DNA of 64,000 bases, from contig NZ_JAJVHF010000003.1 of NCBI RefSeq assembly GCF_022171985.1, positions 496,001 through 560,000 of the forward strand, written 5' to 3'. The notes below the pieces were generated by a model. The model had not been told where the DNA came from. It worked only from the letters and a program-made list of their open reading frames with translations, and searched no databases. Shown here piece by piece: positions 56,905 to 64,000 of this stretch; within the stretch, counting starts at the first letter, position 1; every line of letters begins with the position of its first letter. Position numbers and translations under genes: made by a program. Source of the stretch: Huaxiibacter chinensis. GTDB lineage: Bacteria; Pseudomonadota; Gammaproteobacteria; Enterobacterales; Enterobacteriaceae.

Positions 56905-58614
56905 TTACAAGTTATCTTCCAGGGCCTGAATCTCCTTACGCCACTGCGCCTGCAGGTGCGGTTTCTGATGTTTAGGCTTTCTGGCTAAATCCTCAGCCAG
57001 CAGGGTTTCCAGCGTGACCAGCTTCTCCAGCAGATCGTCACTGTCCAGAACCGGCAGCAATTCTTTCGCCTGAGAATGGGGTAATGGTGGCGTTTCTGGC
57101 CGTTCACGTAGCCGATCGAAGACGGACTGTGCATCCTGCCACTCGCTGAGTTTTCCCTGTTCAATCAGCCAGAACCGATTACAGCTTTGGGTGATAAGCT
57201 GCCTGTCGTGACTCACCAACAGTACCCCGCCTTCAAACGCCTTAAGGGTGCAGGCCAGCGCCTCTTTACCTTCGATATCCAGATGGTTGGTCGGCTCGTC
57301 GAGCATCAGCAGGCTGTAGCGCGCCAGCGTCAATCCGACGAATAACAGACGCGAGCGCTCGCCGCCGCTCAGGGTGCTGATTTTTTGCCCGTGCCGTGCC
57401 CAGGGGTAACCGGAGGCGATCAGCGCCATTTTGCGATCCTGCGGATGCGGCGCAAAAGGTTCGAGGGCCTCCAGTAGAGTGGCTTCATCCGGGAGCTGAT
57501 GCAGCGTCTGATCGTAATAGCCGATTGCCACGCGAGGATGGATGTTGACTGCATCGTCCAGTATTCCGCGACTAAACTGCTGCCAGATCAGCCGCATCAG
57601 CGACGATTTTCCACAGCCGTTATGTCCGACGATAGCGACCCGGTCGCCGCTTTTCAGCCTGGCAACGTCCACGTCGAATAACGGCGGCAGCCCCGGCGCA
57701 GGCGGGACCGCGAGATGGTTCAACTCCAGCAGGCGGTCGGCGCGTAACGCGTCACCCCGGAGGGTTAACGTCCACGGGCTGCCCGCGGTCAGATCGGTCT
57801 GGCGCTCTTTTAAACGCTCAACCTGTTTTTCCATCTGTTTGGCTTTACGCGCCAGATCTTCGTTATCGTAAACTTTGCCCCAGGTCGCCAGCCGTTTCGC
57901 ACTGGCTGCGACACGGTCGATCTCTTTTTGCTCCGCTTTATGGCGTAACGCATCGCTCTCATCTTTTGCCGTCAGCGCCTGGCGTGCAGCGGTGCAGGGA
58001 AGGGCAAACCCGTGCAGCGTCCGGTCGCGCAGGATCCAGCTTCCGTTAGTAACGGCATCCAGCAGCTGTCTGTCATGCGAGACCAGCACAAAGCTGCCTG
58101 ACCAGTTCTGCAAAAACTGCTCCAGCCAGATCAACGTCGGTAGGTCCAGATGGTTGCTCGGCTCATCGAGTAAAAGCAGATCGGGTTCATGAATCAGCGC
58201 ACGGGCCAGAATCAGACGCGTGTGCTGTCCGCCGCTGAGCGTCGCGCAGCCCAGGTTCCAGTCCTGTGAGGTAAAGCCCATGCTGCCCAGCAACGCTTCC
58301 GCTTTCCAGGATAAACTCCCGCGCTCTGCGGCAGGTAGCTGTGCGATCACCGCATCCAGCATGGTGAGAGTAAGTACCGATTCGGGAAGATGTTGTTCCA
58401 CGCGGGCCATCAGACACTGGCCAGCCAGCGCCACGGTGCCGGAAGTCGCAGATTCTGTACCGTCGAGGATTTTTAGCAGGGTGCTTTTGCCGCAGCCATT
58501 ATCCCCAAGCAGACCAATGCGGTCGCCTTTCTTCAGGGTAAAGGAGAGGGAGTCGAAGAGCGTGCCAAACGCCGTATCAACACGTAAAGATTGTGCAGTC
58601 AGTAAAGTGCTCAT
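56905..58614 (-). CDS. ABC-F family ATPase (putative ribosome-associated)
   Basis: Duplicated ABC ATPase of 569 residues without membrane segments. First domain: GLLGDNGCGKST (about 34-45), LSGGQHTRLILARALIHEPD, LLLLDEPSNHLDL, VSHDRQLL; linker rich in Lys/Glu (about 225-275); second domain: IVGHNGCGKSSLMRL, LSGGERSRLLFVGLTLARYS, LMLDEPTNHLDIEG, VSHDRQLI. It is not one of the four E. coli ABC-F proteins (EttA, Uup, YbiT, YheS). ABC-F proteins act on the ribosome, in translation control or antibiotic protection. Its own promoter, leader peptide and switching hairpins point to inducible control by translation. Confidence 0.9.
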   Translation of the reverse strand: MSTLLTAQSLRVDTAFGTLFDSLSFTLKKGDRIGLLGDNGCGKSTLLKILDGTESATSGTVALAGQCLMARVEQHLPESVLTLTMLDAVIAQLPAAERGSLSWKAEALLGSMGFTSQDWNLGCATLSGGQHTRLILARALIHEPDLLLLDEPSNHLDLPTLIWLEQFLQNWSGSFVLVSHDRQLLDAVTNGSWILRDRTLHGFALPCTAARQALTAKDESDALRHKAEQKEIDRVAASAKRLATWGKVYDNEDLARKAKQMEKQVERLKERQTDLTAGSPWTLTLRGDALRADRLLELNHLAVPPAPGLPPLFDVDVARLKSGDRVAIVGHNGCGKSSLMRLIWQQFSRGILDDAVNIHPRVAIGYYDQTLHQLPDEATLLEALEPFAPHPQDRKMALIASGYPWARHGQKISTLSGGERSRLLFVGLTLARYSLLMLDEPTNHLDIEGKEALACTLKAFEGGVLLVSHDRQLITQSCNRFWLIEQGKLSEWQDAQSVFDRLRERPETPPLPHSQAKELLPVLDSDDLLEKLVTLETLLAEDLARKPKHQKPHLQAQWRKEIQALEDNL

Positions 58615-58623
58615 TGTTGCTTA

Positions 58624-58760
58624 CTCAAGAGTTACAGGCAGGAAAATGCCTCGTCAAACATCGCTGACGATAACTCAGTAAGCCCGAGAGAAGGGATTCA
58701 GAACAGGGTGTCTTCGCTCAAGCCGAAGTTATCGCAGCACGATATCGATAACGCTTGAGC
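58624..58760 (-). promoter_or_regulatory. Attenuator with mutually exclusive hairpins upstream of the ABC-F gene
   Basis: In mRNA order: GCTCAAG (58760-58754), GTTATCG (58752-58746), CGATAAC (58734-58728, holding the leader stop codon), CTTGAGC (58722-58716). Segment 1 pairs with 4 and 2 with 3, as one long hairpin. Competing pairings: segment 4 lies in the loop of CTTCG / CGAAG (58728-58712), segment 3 can pair with a second GTTATCG (58674-58668), and segment 1 with CTTGAG (58629-58624) just ahead of the ABC-F start. There is no T-run, so control is likely translational. Confidence 0.65.
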
Positions 58761-58812
58761 AGGTGCGATCACCAAGAGTATGTGAAAAATTAAAAATTTC
58801 ACAGTACAGCAT
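58729..58812 (-). CDS. Leader peptide of the ABC-F gene (27 residues)
   Basis: A 28-codon frame with a near-perfect ribosome-binding site (TAAGGAGGCAAATT before the ATG at 58812). The peptide starts MLYCEIFNFSHTL and ends SSVIDIVLR. It lies between its own promoter and the ABC-F start, and its last codons overlap the attenuator hairpin. Layout matches leader peptides of inducible antibiotic-resistance and ribosome-protection genes, where a stalled ribosome refolds the mRNA. I know no named homologue. Confidence 0.7.
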   Translation of the reverse strand: MLYCEIFNFSHTLGDRTCSSVIDIVLR

Positions 58813-58854
58813 AATTTGCCTCCTTATATATTCGATGGGTGAATGAATGGCGAA

Positions 58855-58884
58855 AGTATAAGCGAATATCAGGAGATGGCACAA
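58855..58884 (-). promoter_or_regulatory. Promoter of the leader-ABC-F unit
   Basis: On the - strand TTGTGC (58884-58879), an 18-bp spacer and TATACT (58860-58855). Transcription would begin near 58848, about 36 nt before the leader ATG and after the maeA terminator. Confidence 0.55.
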
Positions 58885-58901
58885 GCTGGGCGATTGAGAC
58901 A

Positions 58902-58931
58902 AAAAAGTCAGTGGGTTATTCATCCACTGAC
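58902..58931 (-). terminator. Terminator after maeA
   Basis: On the - strand GTCAGTGG / CCACTGAC with a 9-nt loop followed by six T residues, 11 nt after the maeA stop. It isolates the downstream leader-ABC-F unit. Confidence 0.9.
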
Positions 58932-58941
58932 CGGTGGTTAT

Positions 58942-60639
58942 TTAGATAGAGGTGCGACGGTAACTGCGGTATTCCGGCATCCAGAAGTTTTCATCAATCG
59001 CCTGCTGCAGCGCATCTGCCGAGGTTTTAACGGCCACATCCTGTTGCTGTGCCATTTTGCCCACGGCGAAGGCGATCGCTTTAGACACAATGTGAATATC
59101 CTTCAGCTCCGGTAAAACCAGACCTTCACCATTGTTCACCAGCGGTGAATGCTTCGCCAGCGTTTCACTTGCTGACATCAGCATTTCGTCGGTGATCCGT
59201 TTTGCGCCTGAGGCAATCACACCAAGACCGATCCCCGGGAAAATATAGGAGTTGTTGCACTGAGCAATAGGGTAAAGCTTGTCTTTCCAGATCACCGGAT
59301 CGAACGGGCTACCGGTTGCCACCAGGGCGTTACCCTCGGTCCACGCGATGATATCCTGCGGCGTGGCCTCGACACGGGAGGTCGGGTTAGACAGCGGCAT
59401 CACAATGGGGCGTGCGCAGTGCTTGTGCATCTCGCGAATGATCTCTTCCGTGAAGAGGCCGGTTTGTCCTGAAACCCCAATCAAAATGTCCGGTTTAACG
59501 TTGCGAACCACGTCAAGCAGGGAGAGCACCTCGTTATCCGTATCCCAGTTCTTCAGGTTCTCGCGTTTTTGCACCAGTCGGGTCTGGAACGGCAGCAGGT
59601 TTGGCATCGCATCGGTGAGCAGGCCAAAGCGATCGACCATAAACACGCGTGAGCGGGCTAACTCTTCACTTAATCCTTCACGCTGGGTTTGCGCAATAAT
59701 CTGTTCAGCAATACCACAGCCTGCCGAGCCTGCGCCCAGGAAGACAATTTTCTGGTAGCTCAGTTGGCTGCCCGCCGCCCGGCTGGCTGCAATGAGGGTG
59801 CCGGCTGTGACTGCCGCGGTGCCCTGAATATCATCGTTAAACGAGCAGATCTCGTCGCGATAGCGCGTGAGCAACGGCATGGCGTTTTTCTGCGCAAAGT
59901 CTTCAAACTGCAACAACACGTCCGGCCAGCGTTGCTTCACGGCCTGAATGAAATCATCAACAAACTGATAATACTCATCGTCAGTGACGCGCGGGTGACG
60001 CCAGCCCATATAGAGGGGATCGTTAAGCAGCTGCTGGTTATTGGTCCCGACGTCCAGCACCACAGGCAGCGTATAGGCCGGGCTGATGCCGCCACAGGCG
60101 GTATAAAGTGAGAGCTTACCGATTGGGATGCCCATGCCGCCGATCCCCTGATCGCCGAGCCCCAGAATACGTTCACCGTCGGTGACCACGATCACTTTGA
60201 TATTGTGATTCGGCACGTTCTGCAGAATATCGTCCATGTTGTGACGATTCTGATAAGAGATAAAGACACCGCGAGAACGGCGATAAATCTCGGAAAAACG
60301 CTCACAGGCTGCGCCAACCGTCGGGGTATAGATCACTGGCATCATCTCTTCGAGATGGTTTTGCACCAGGCGGTAGAACAGCGTCTCGTTCGTGTCCTGA
60401 ATATTACGCAGATAGATGTGCTTATCGATTTCAGTCTTGAAACCCTGATACTGGATCCATGCGCGTTCTGCCTGCTCTTCGATGGATTCTACCACTTCCG
60501 GTAACAGCCCAAGCAGGTTGAAGCTGCTGCGCTCTTCCATGCTGAATGCGCTGCCTTTATTGAGAAGGGGGAATTCCAGCAGAACCGGGCCGGCGTAGGG
60601 GATGTAAAGGGAACGATGCTTTTTTGCTTTGTTGTCCAT
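58942..60639 (-). CDS. maeA: NAD-dependent malic enzyme
   Basis: Malate to pyruvate plus CO2 with NAD+, 565 residues as in E. coli MaeA (SfcA). Malic signature [20 protein letters not shown]; Tyr/Lys catalytic region [21 protein letters not shown]-binding [20 protein letters not shown]. The ATG at 60639 gives the family length; a GTG three codons upstream is possible. Followed by a strong terminator. Confidence 0.96.
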   Translation of the reverse strand: MDNKAKKHRSLYIPYAGPVLLEFPLLNKGSAFSMEERSSFNLLGLLPEVVESIEEQAERAWIQYQGFKTEIDKHIYLRNIQDTNETLFYRLVQNHLEEMMPVIYTPTVGAACERFSEIYRRSRGVFISYQNRHNMDDILQNVPNHNIKVIVVTDGERILGLGDQGIGGMGIPIGKLSLYTACGGISPAYTLPVVLDVGTNNQQLLNDPLYMGWRHPRVTDDEYYQFVDDFIQAVKQRWPDVLLQFEDFAQKNAMPLLTRYRDEICSFNDDIQGTAAVTAGTLIAASRAAGSQLSYQKIVFLGAGSAGCGIAEQIIAQTQREGLSEELARSRVFMVDRFGLLTDAMPNLLPFQTRLVQKRENLKNWDTDNEVLSLLDVVRNVKPDILIGVSGQTGLFTEEIIREMHKHCARPIVMPLSNPTSRVEATPQDIIAWTEGNALVATGSPFDPVIWKDKLYPIAQCNNSYIFPGIGLGVIASGAKRITDEMLMSASETLAKHSPLVNNGEGLVLPELKDIHIVSKAIAFAVGKMAQQQDVAVKTSADALQQAIDENFWMPEYRSYRRTSI

Positions 60640-60763
60640 GTCACTCACTCGATTTTTTGAATATCCGTCCCTGGTCGATTGTTTCTCATCTTTCTGGCGT
60701 GTCTTCAGGGGGTCGGTCGGGGGGTATTATAGAGGAGCTGAATATGAATTACCGCCCCGCAGA

Positions 60764-60795
60764 AACAAAAACACCATCGGGAATGCCGATGGTGT
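60764..60795 (-). terminator. Terminator after sra
   Basis: On the - strand ACACCATCGG-CATTC-CCGATGGTGT followed by TTTTTGTTTC; strong intrinsic terminator for the bdm-sra unit. Confidence 0.93.
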
Positions 60796-60814
60796 CGTGG
60801 ATCCTGCCGGGGAC

Positions 60815-60952
60815 TTACTTGCCCGTGCGGCGTTTTCTGCCTGTCGCATGGGAAACGAGCTTTTCGCTGTCGCCTTCAATCACCACTTTATGTTGGTTAG
60901 AAAGCTTGTAGTTAAGTCCCAGAATATGGCGTGCCTGACGGTTCGTTTTCAT
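60815..60952 (-). CDS. sra: Stationary-phase-induced ribosome-associated protein Sra
   Basis: Basic protein of 45 residues, the length of E. coli Sra (RpsV, 30S subunit S22). Translation of 60952-60815 begins [20 protein letters not shown] and ends [15 protein letters not shown] lies just upstream. Associates with 30S subunits in stationary phase. Too short for usual ORF cut-offs. Downstream of bdm, upstream of a strong terminator. Confidence 0.95.
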   Translation of the reverse strand: MKTNRQARHILGLNYKLSNQHKVVIEGDSEKLVSHATGRKRRTGK

Positions 60953-61032
60953 ATTAACTCCTTAATCCTGTTAAGAGTGACAAGGTGATCAAAATGTAAC
61001 CCCATAGGTTGCAGATCCATCTTAGCAGATTT

Positions 61033-61248
61033 TTAGAAAGAGGCGTGCTGGCCACTTACCACATAATTGATGGTCTGCTGGTAGATGTCACTCAGGATGT
61101 CATTGTCAGAGGCTTCTACCCAGCGGGTGAGCTCCATCAAAATGTCATCCTGAGTTACAGCGCCGTGTTCGGCTTGCAAACCAATTGCAATGGCATTAAC
61201 GAGGTCGGGTTGTGCTGATGCGGTTTTTGCTGAGTAATGAGTAAACAT
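61033..61248 (-). CDS. bdm: Biofilm-dependent modulation protein Bdm
   Basis: Small protein of 71 residues, same length as E. coli Bdm; the stretches DDILMELTRWVEASDNDILS and DIYQQTINYVVSGQH are near identical from memory. Bdm is osmotically controlled by RcsCDB, influences flagellar gene expression and is an RNase III target. A 14-bp RcsB-like box lies upstream. sra follows in the same direction. Confidence 0.96.
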   Translation of the reverse strand: MFTHYSAKTASAQPDLVNAIAIGLQAEHGAVTQDDILMELTRWVEASDNDILSDIYQQTINYVVSGQHASF

Positions 61249-61336
61249 GCTGCCTCCGTGTCGTTATCTGTTTAATGTTCCGGTCGCATAAAATGTAATT
61301 CATAAACAGAATGGCAAATTGTTTACGCGCTGTGGT

Positions 61337-61350
61337 TAAGATTCATCCTG
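61337..61350. promoter_or_regulatory. RcsB box upstream of bdm
   Basis: TAAGATTCATCCTG matches the RcsAB/RcsB consensus TAAGAATATTCCTA at 10 of 14 positions; 89 bp ahead of the bdm ATG. E. coli bdm is a known RcsB target. Confidence 0.6.
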
Positions 61351-61390
61351 GAAATGTAAACGTCATATTTCCACTGTGTAAATTTCATTT

Positions 61391-61912
61391 TTAGGGTTTC
61401 CAGCGGCGCAAGTTTGTCTTTTTTTCATAAGGCATAGGTGAGGGCCATGAAATTAACTCTACGATGCTTCCCCAGGGGGTTTGACCATAACAAAATGCGT
61501 TTCCCTCTCCCTGTTCATCCGGAAAAGAGAGCGGTTTGGGCTCAGTAAACATCTCTCCCCCTGCTGCGGTAAATGCGGCTATAGCCTGCGCAAAATCATC
61601 GACATAGACGGCGAAGTGTTGCAAACCAAAGTCACTTGCTCGTGCCGGGTGACCTTGCTCCGGTCCATGCATTTCGAATAACTCGATACCCGGGCCAGAA
61701 GGTAGACACAGCATGCGGATAGCGCGAATTTTTGTACCAGGGAATAATCGTAAGGTGTGTTGTTGCGCGGTGTGATCAATATTTTCGCTGTCAGATTCGA
61801 CGGAGCGATATATGACCCGTGCCCCAAAGGCTTGTTCAAAAAATAGGGTGGCTTGCTCTATGTCCGGCACCGTAATGCCGATATGGTCAATTCCTCGAAC
61901 TGTCGTCTTCAT
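61391..61912 (-). CDS. VOC-family (glyoxalase/dioxygenase fold) protein
   Basis: Vicinal-oxygen-chelate protein of 173 residues. Metal-type residues: His10 (GIDHIGITVPDIE), His in GLQHFAVYVDD near residue 118 and Glu in GSIVELISWP near residue 152. Two beta-alpha-beta-beta-beta modules. Function unknown: a lyase, isomerase or dioxygenase on a small molecule. AGGAG precedes the ATG but is buried in a 12-bp hairpin. Accessory relative to the K-12 bdm-osmC interval. Confidence 0.87.
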   Translation of the reverse strand: MKTTVRGIDHIGITVPDIEQATLFFEQAFGARVIYRSVESDSENIDHTAQQHTLRLFPGTKIRAIRMLCLPSGPGIELFEMHGPEQGHPARASDFGLQHFAVYVDDFAQAIAAFTAAGGEMFTEPKPLSFPDEQGEGNAFCYGQTPWGSIVELISWPSPMPYEKKTNLRRWKP

Positions 61913-61916
61913 ATTT

Positions 61917-61950
61917 TCTCCTGCTATAAAGTTTAAAATATAGCAGGAGA
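61917..61950 (-). promoter_or_regulatory. 12-bp hairpin covering the VOC ribosome-binding site
   Basis: TCTCCTGCTATA / TATAGCAGGAGA, a perfect 12-bp inverted repeat with a 10-nt loop. In the leftward transcript the AGGAG of the VOC gene forms the 3' arm. No T-run follows, so it is more like a translational lock than a terminator. Confidence 0.7.
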
Positions 61951-61961
61951 CATTTAGCCTG

Positions 61962-62816
61962 TTACCACTTCATTTCGCCCGTGTTCACTTTTGCGCTGAG
62001 TGACAATGAGCTTTCTTCCGACAGCGTTGGCCACTGTTTTTTCATTGCTGAAATAACCCCTGCGGAATCTTTATGGTCTGCCAGCGCCTGCTCAAACTGC
62101 ACAAGATAATCCCGGGTAAACGTGATGGCACCGGTGCCCGCTGGCGGTGTGCCAAGATAATGTCCGGGGATAACGCGTTCTGGTTTGTGCGCCGCCATAT
62201 CACTCAGGGTTTTCTGCCACTGCTGACGACGGGCCGGGGTTTGCGTATCGGCAGTCCAGACGTGGATCCCCCATGACACACCCGTACCGCCAAGAATGGC
62301 TTTGGCCGACGGGATCCAGACGTACGCGGCGTAGTTATCGGCCTGCTCAATCTCAATTTTTTCGCCATCGAGCATAAAGGTGTTAGAGGCCAGCACCTGC
62401 GGAACAATAAGCTGTGTCGGTGCGCCATCTTTCATTTGCGGCCCCCAGAAGGCGAGCTTGGCGTCTTTGGTGGCGTTGATGTGATCAACCACCTGCTGGG
62501 TGGCTACGACCTTCGCATTCGGGAAGGCTTTCACCAGCGGCTGCAGGCCAAAATAGAAATCCGGATCGCCTGAAGTGATGACGATTTTGTTTAAGCGTTT
62601 GCCGCTGCGACGGATTTTTTCAACCAGGGCCTCACCGTCTTTTACGCTGAACTGAGCATCAAACAGCACCGCTTCTTCAGGACCGGAAACAATCGTGGAC
62701 GAGACGGCGAATATGCCCTTGTCCTGAGGATTATAGGTATCCAGCGTTAACGGTGCGGCAAACACGGCTGGGGTAAAAAGGGTGCACAGCAGGGCGATGC
62801 GGGTGAGCTTCATCAT
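61962..62816 (-). CDS. Metallo-beta-lactamase-fold protein with degenerate metal site
   Basis: Exported protein of 284 residues (signal peptide ending AVFAA). The fold is recognisable (TIVSGPEEAVLFDAQFSVKD, KLNKIVITSGDPDFYFGLQPL, VIPGHYLG), but the HxHxDH motif is replaced by TSGDPDFY, so at least two zinc histidines are missing; the GH of the second motif remains. It may bind one metal or act non-catalytically. Divergent from a LysR regulator; same direction as the VOC gene. Confidence 0.8.
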   Translation of the reverse strand: MMKLTRIALLCTLFTPAVFAAPLTLDTYNPQDKGIFAVSSTIVSGPEEAVLFDAQFSVKDGEALVEKIRRSGKRLNKIVITSGDPDFYFGLQPLVKAFPNAKVVATQQVVDHINATKDAKLAFWGPQMKDGAPTQLIVPQVLASNTFMLDGEKIEIEQADNYAAYVWIPSAKAILGGTGVSWGIHVWTADTQTPARRQQWQKTLSDMAAHKPERVIPGHYLGTPPAGTGAITFTRDYLVQFEQALADHKDSAGVISAMKKQWPTLSEESSLSLSAKVNTGEMKW

Positions 62817-62924
62817 ATTGTCTCTGTTTATCAGGAAAGCCGCTATTTTACCGAATTCAGGATTTGCCAGAATTCCTGAAACAAGACATGCTTTGTTTCA
62901 TCAATCGAGCAGATGGAGTCGCAA

Positions 62925-63806
62925 ATGGATCGTGTTATCGCCGCCCAGGTTTATAACCGGATATGTGAACTGGGCAGTCTGAGTGCGGCGGCGCGAGCCC
63001 TGGGAATTTCACGGCCCATGGTCAGTCGCTATCTTGAGCAGATGGAAAAGTGGGCCGGAACGCGGCTGGTTAACCGCTCGACCCGCAAGCTGACGCTCAC
63101 GCCTGCAGGCGAAAAGGTGTTGCAAAAGACAAGGAACCTGACCCGGTTATCCCAGGAAATTGAAGACCAGTCGGCAAAGGATATCCCCGCCGGTATTTTA
63201 CGCGTGGCGTGCGCGCACGTGACCGCGATGCAGATCGTCGCGCCGGTGTTACCCGGCTTTTTAACCCGCTACCCAAACGTGCGAATTGAGATGGATGTCA
63301 ACAACCATCCGGTAAGCCTTGTGGGCGAGCGCATTGACGTGGCCGTGCGCATTACTGACAACCCCGAGCCGGGAATGATAGCCCGCCGTCTGGGTGAGTG
63401 TCGCTCTGTGCTGTGCGCTTCCCCGGACTATCTCAGGGCCAGGGGAACGCCAGCCAGTCTCACTGAACTGGCCCAGCACAACTGTCTGCATTACAGCTTC
63501 TTCGCCGGGCAATCGTGGCGGTTTATCACCGAGAAGGGCGAGGTCGAATCGGTGGCGGTAAGTGGAAATCTGTGTGCCAGCATCTCCTCTCTGCTAATGG
63601 ATGCGGCTGTGCAGCATCTTGGGATCGCGATGCTTCCCATTATTGAGGCGCAAGCTGCGCTGGACAGCGGAAAGCTGGTGACGCTGTTGCCCGGTTTCGA
63701 GCCTAAACCGATGAGTATTTACGGGATCTACCAGTCACGGGATCATCAGCCCGCCGCCCAGCGGTTATTTCTCGATGAACTGGCGGGCAGTCTGATGGCG
63801 TCGTGA
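62925..63806 (+). CDS. LysR-family transcriptional regulator
   Basis: LTTR of 293 residues. HTH: LGSLSAAARALGISRPMVSR followed by YLEQMEKWAGTRLVNRSTRK; effector domain with PLL..IDVAVRITDNPEPGMIAR. The ATG at 62925 has GGAG upstream; the frame opening 12 nt earlier does not. Divergent from the MBL-fold/VOC pair, its likely target. Effector unknown. Confidence 0.87.
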   Translation: MDRVIAAQVYNRICELGSLSAAARALGISRPMVSRYLEQMEKWAGTRLVNRSTRKLTLTPAGEKVLQKTRNLTRLSQEIEDQSAKDIPAGILRVACAHVTAMQIVAPVLPGFLTRYPNVRIEMDVNNHPVSLVGERIDVAVRITDNPEPGMIARRLGECRSVLCASPDYLRARGTPASLTELAQHNCLHYSFFAGQSWRFITEKGEVESVAVSGNLCASISSLLMDAAVQHLGIAMLPIIEAQAALDSGKLVTLLPGFEPKPMSIYGIYQSRDHQPAAQRLFLDELAGSLMAS

Positions 63807-63826
63807 CCAGTACGGTGCGGTTGCCT

Positions 63827-63876
63827 TAAGACTTGTCCGTCTTCCTCCCAACTTTTGAACCACGTTCTATACTTAA
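63827..63876 (+). promoter_or_regulatory. osmC promoter region: RcsB-like site and sigma-S -10
   Basis: TAAGACTTGTCCGT (63827-63840) resembles an RcsB box and contains AAGAC / GTCTT arms. CTATACTTAA (63867-63876) is an ideal sigma-S -10, identical to the one before yncG. E. coli osmC is sigma-S and Rcs controlled. Confidence 0.65.
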
Positions 63877-63904
63877 CCCTTTGTAAGTCAAAAGGAGAGC
63901 AAGA

Positions 63905-64000
63905 ATGACGATTCATAAACACGGTTCGGCACACTGGTCAGGTGACATTAAACGTGGGAAAGGGACGGTATCTACCGAAAGTGGCGTTCTTAATCAGCAA
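63905..64000 (+). CDS. osmC: Osmotically inducible peroxiredoxin OsmC (5' part)
   Basis: First 32 codons of OsmC, a thiol-dependent organic hydroperoxide reductase. The visible sequence MTIHKHGSAHWSGDIKRGKG followed by TVSTESGVLNQQ matches E. coli OsmC almost residue for residue. AAGGAGAG lies 6-8 nt upstream. The gene continues beyond the window; the catalytic cysteines are not visible. Confidence 0.93.
   Translation, partial: MTIHKHGSAHWSGDIKRGKGTVSTESGVLNQQ

Noticed and set aside
58813-58923. 64-residue version of the ABC-F leader starting at 58923
   Set aside because: It would start inside the maeA terminator and upstream of the promoter; the AAGGAGG site belongs to the ATG at 58812.

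Overview
The window is a chromosomal segment of an Enterobacteriaceae bacterium. Gene content and order follow the E. coli/Salmonella block ydcY-ydcZ-mnaT-curA-mcbR-pqqU-yncE-ansP ... yncG-pptA-yddH-nhoA-narVWYZ-narU-smvA-ompD-yddG-fdnGHI-adhP-maeA-sra-bdm-osmC, with several insertions that E. coli K-12 lacks. The smvR/smvA/ompD arrangement is Salmonella-like. The added genes (an EF-G paralogue, a thiol-catabolism operon, PPK2, an ABC-F protein) suggest an Enterobacter/Lelliottia/Klebsiella-type organism; the genus cannot be fixed from sequence reading alone.

Layout. 1-12.1 kb: 3' part of a DppA-like binding protein, ydcY, the mnaT-ydcZ pair facing an XRE-cupin regulator, curA, mcbR, a chemoreceptor, the TonB receptor pqqU facing yncE across a Fur-box-like site, and ansP. 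12.5-15.5 kb: a LysR regulator facing a cupin with the metal ligands of the manganese hydroxynitrile-lyase group, then an Aer-like PAS chemoreceptor. 15.9-23.4 kb: an eight-gene accessory operon (two flavin monooxygenases, M20 deacylase, GNAT acetyltransferase, and an amino-acid ABC importer with two binding proteins). It has the same set of parts as the Bacillus ytm/yxe (snd) operons for salvage of S-modified cysteine. 23.4-27.6 kb: yncG, pptA, an ArsR regulator facing an EF-G paralogue, yddH. 27.6-31.1 kb: an ABC importer behind a good Pho box. 31.1-40.4 kb: nhoA, a 142/143-bp tandem repeat running into the 3' end of narV, and the nitrate reductase Z operon with narU. 40.6-46 kb: smvR/smvA, a GFA protein, the porin ompD, yddG. 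46.2-50.8 kb: formate dehydrogenase-N, with an in-frame UGA selenocysteine codon and its SECIS hairpin. 50.8-56.9 kb: PPK2, an AraJ-like exporter, an NDH-2-like flavoprotein facing an Rrf2 regulator, adhP, and a secreted inorganic pyrophosphatase behind three Pho-box heptamers. 56.9-64 kb: an ABC-F protein preceded by its own promoter, a 27-residue leader peptide and mutually exclusive RNA hairpins; maeA, sra, bdm, a VOC protein whose ribosome-binding site is buried in a 12-bp hairpin, a metallo-beta-lactamase-fold protein lacking the usual metal motif, a LysR regulator, and the start of osmC.

How the parts fit. FdnGHI with NarZYWV and NarU form a formate-to-nitrate respiratory set. Two units (the ABC importer at 27.7 kb and the secreted pyrophosphatase at 56.3 kb) carry Pho boxes, suggesting a phosphate-starvation response that scavenges phosphorus from PPi and perhaps organophosphonates. 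Stress-linked genes (yncG, sra, bdm, osmC) carry sigma-S-like -10 elements or RcsB-like boxes. The most promising undescribed items are the ABC-F leader/attenuator unit, the thiol-salvage operon, the Pho-controlled secreted pyrophosphatase, the EF-G paralogue under an ArsR repressor, and a perfect 19-bp inverted repeat at 15.7 kb.
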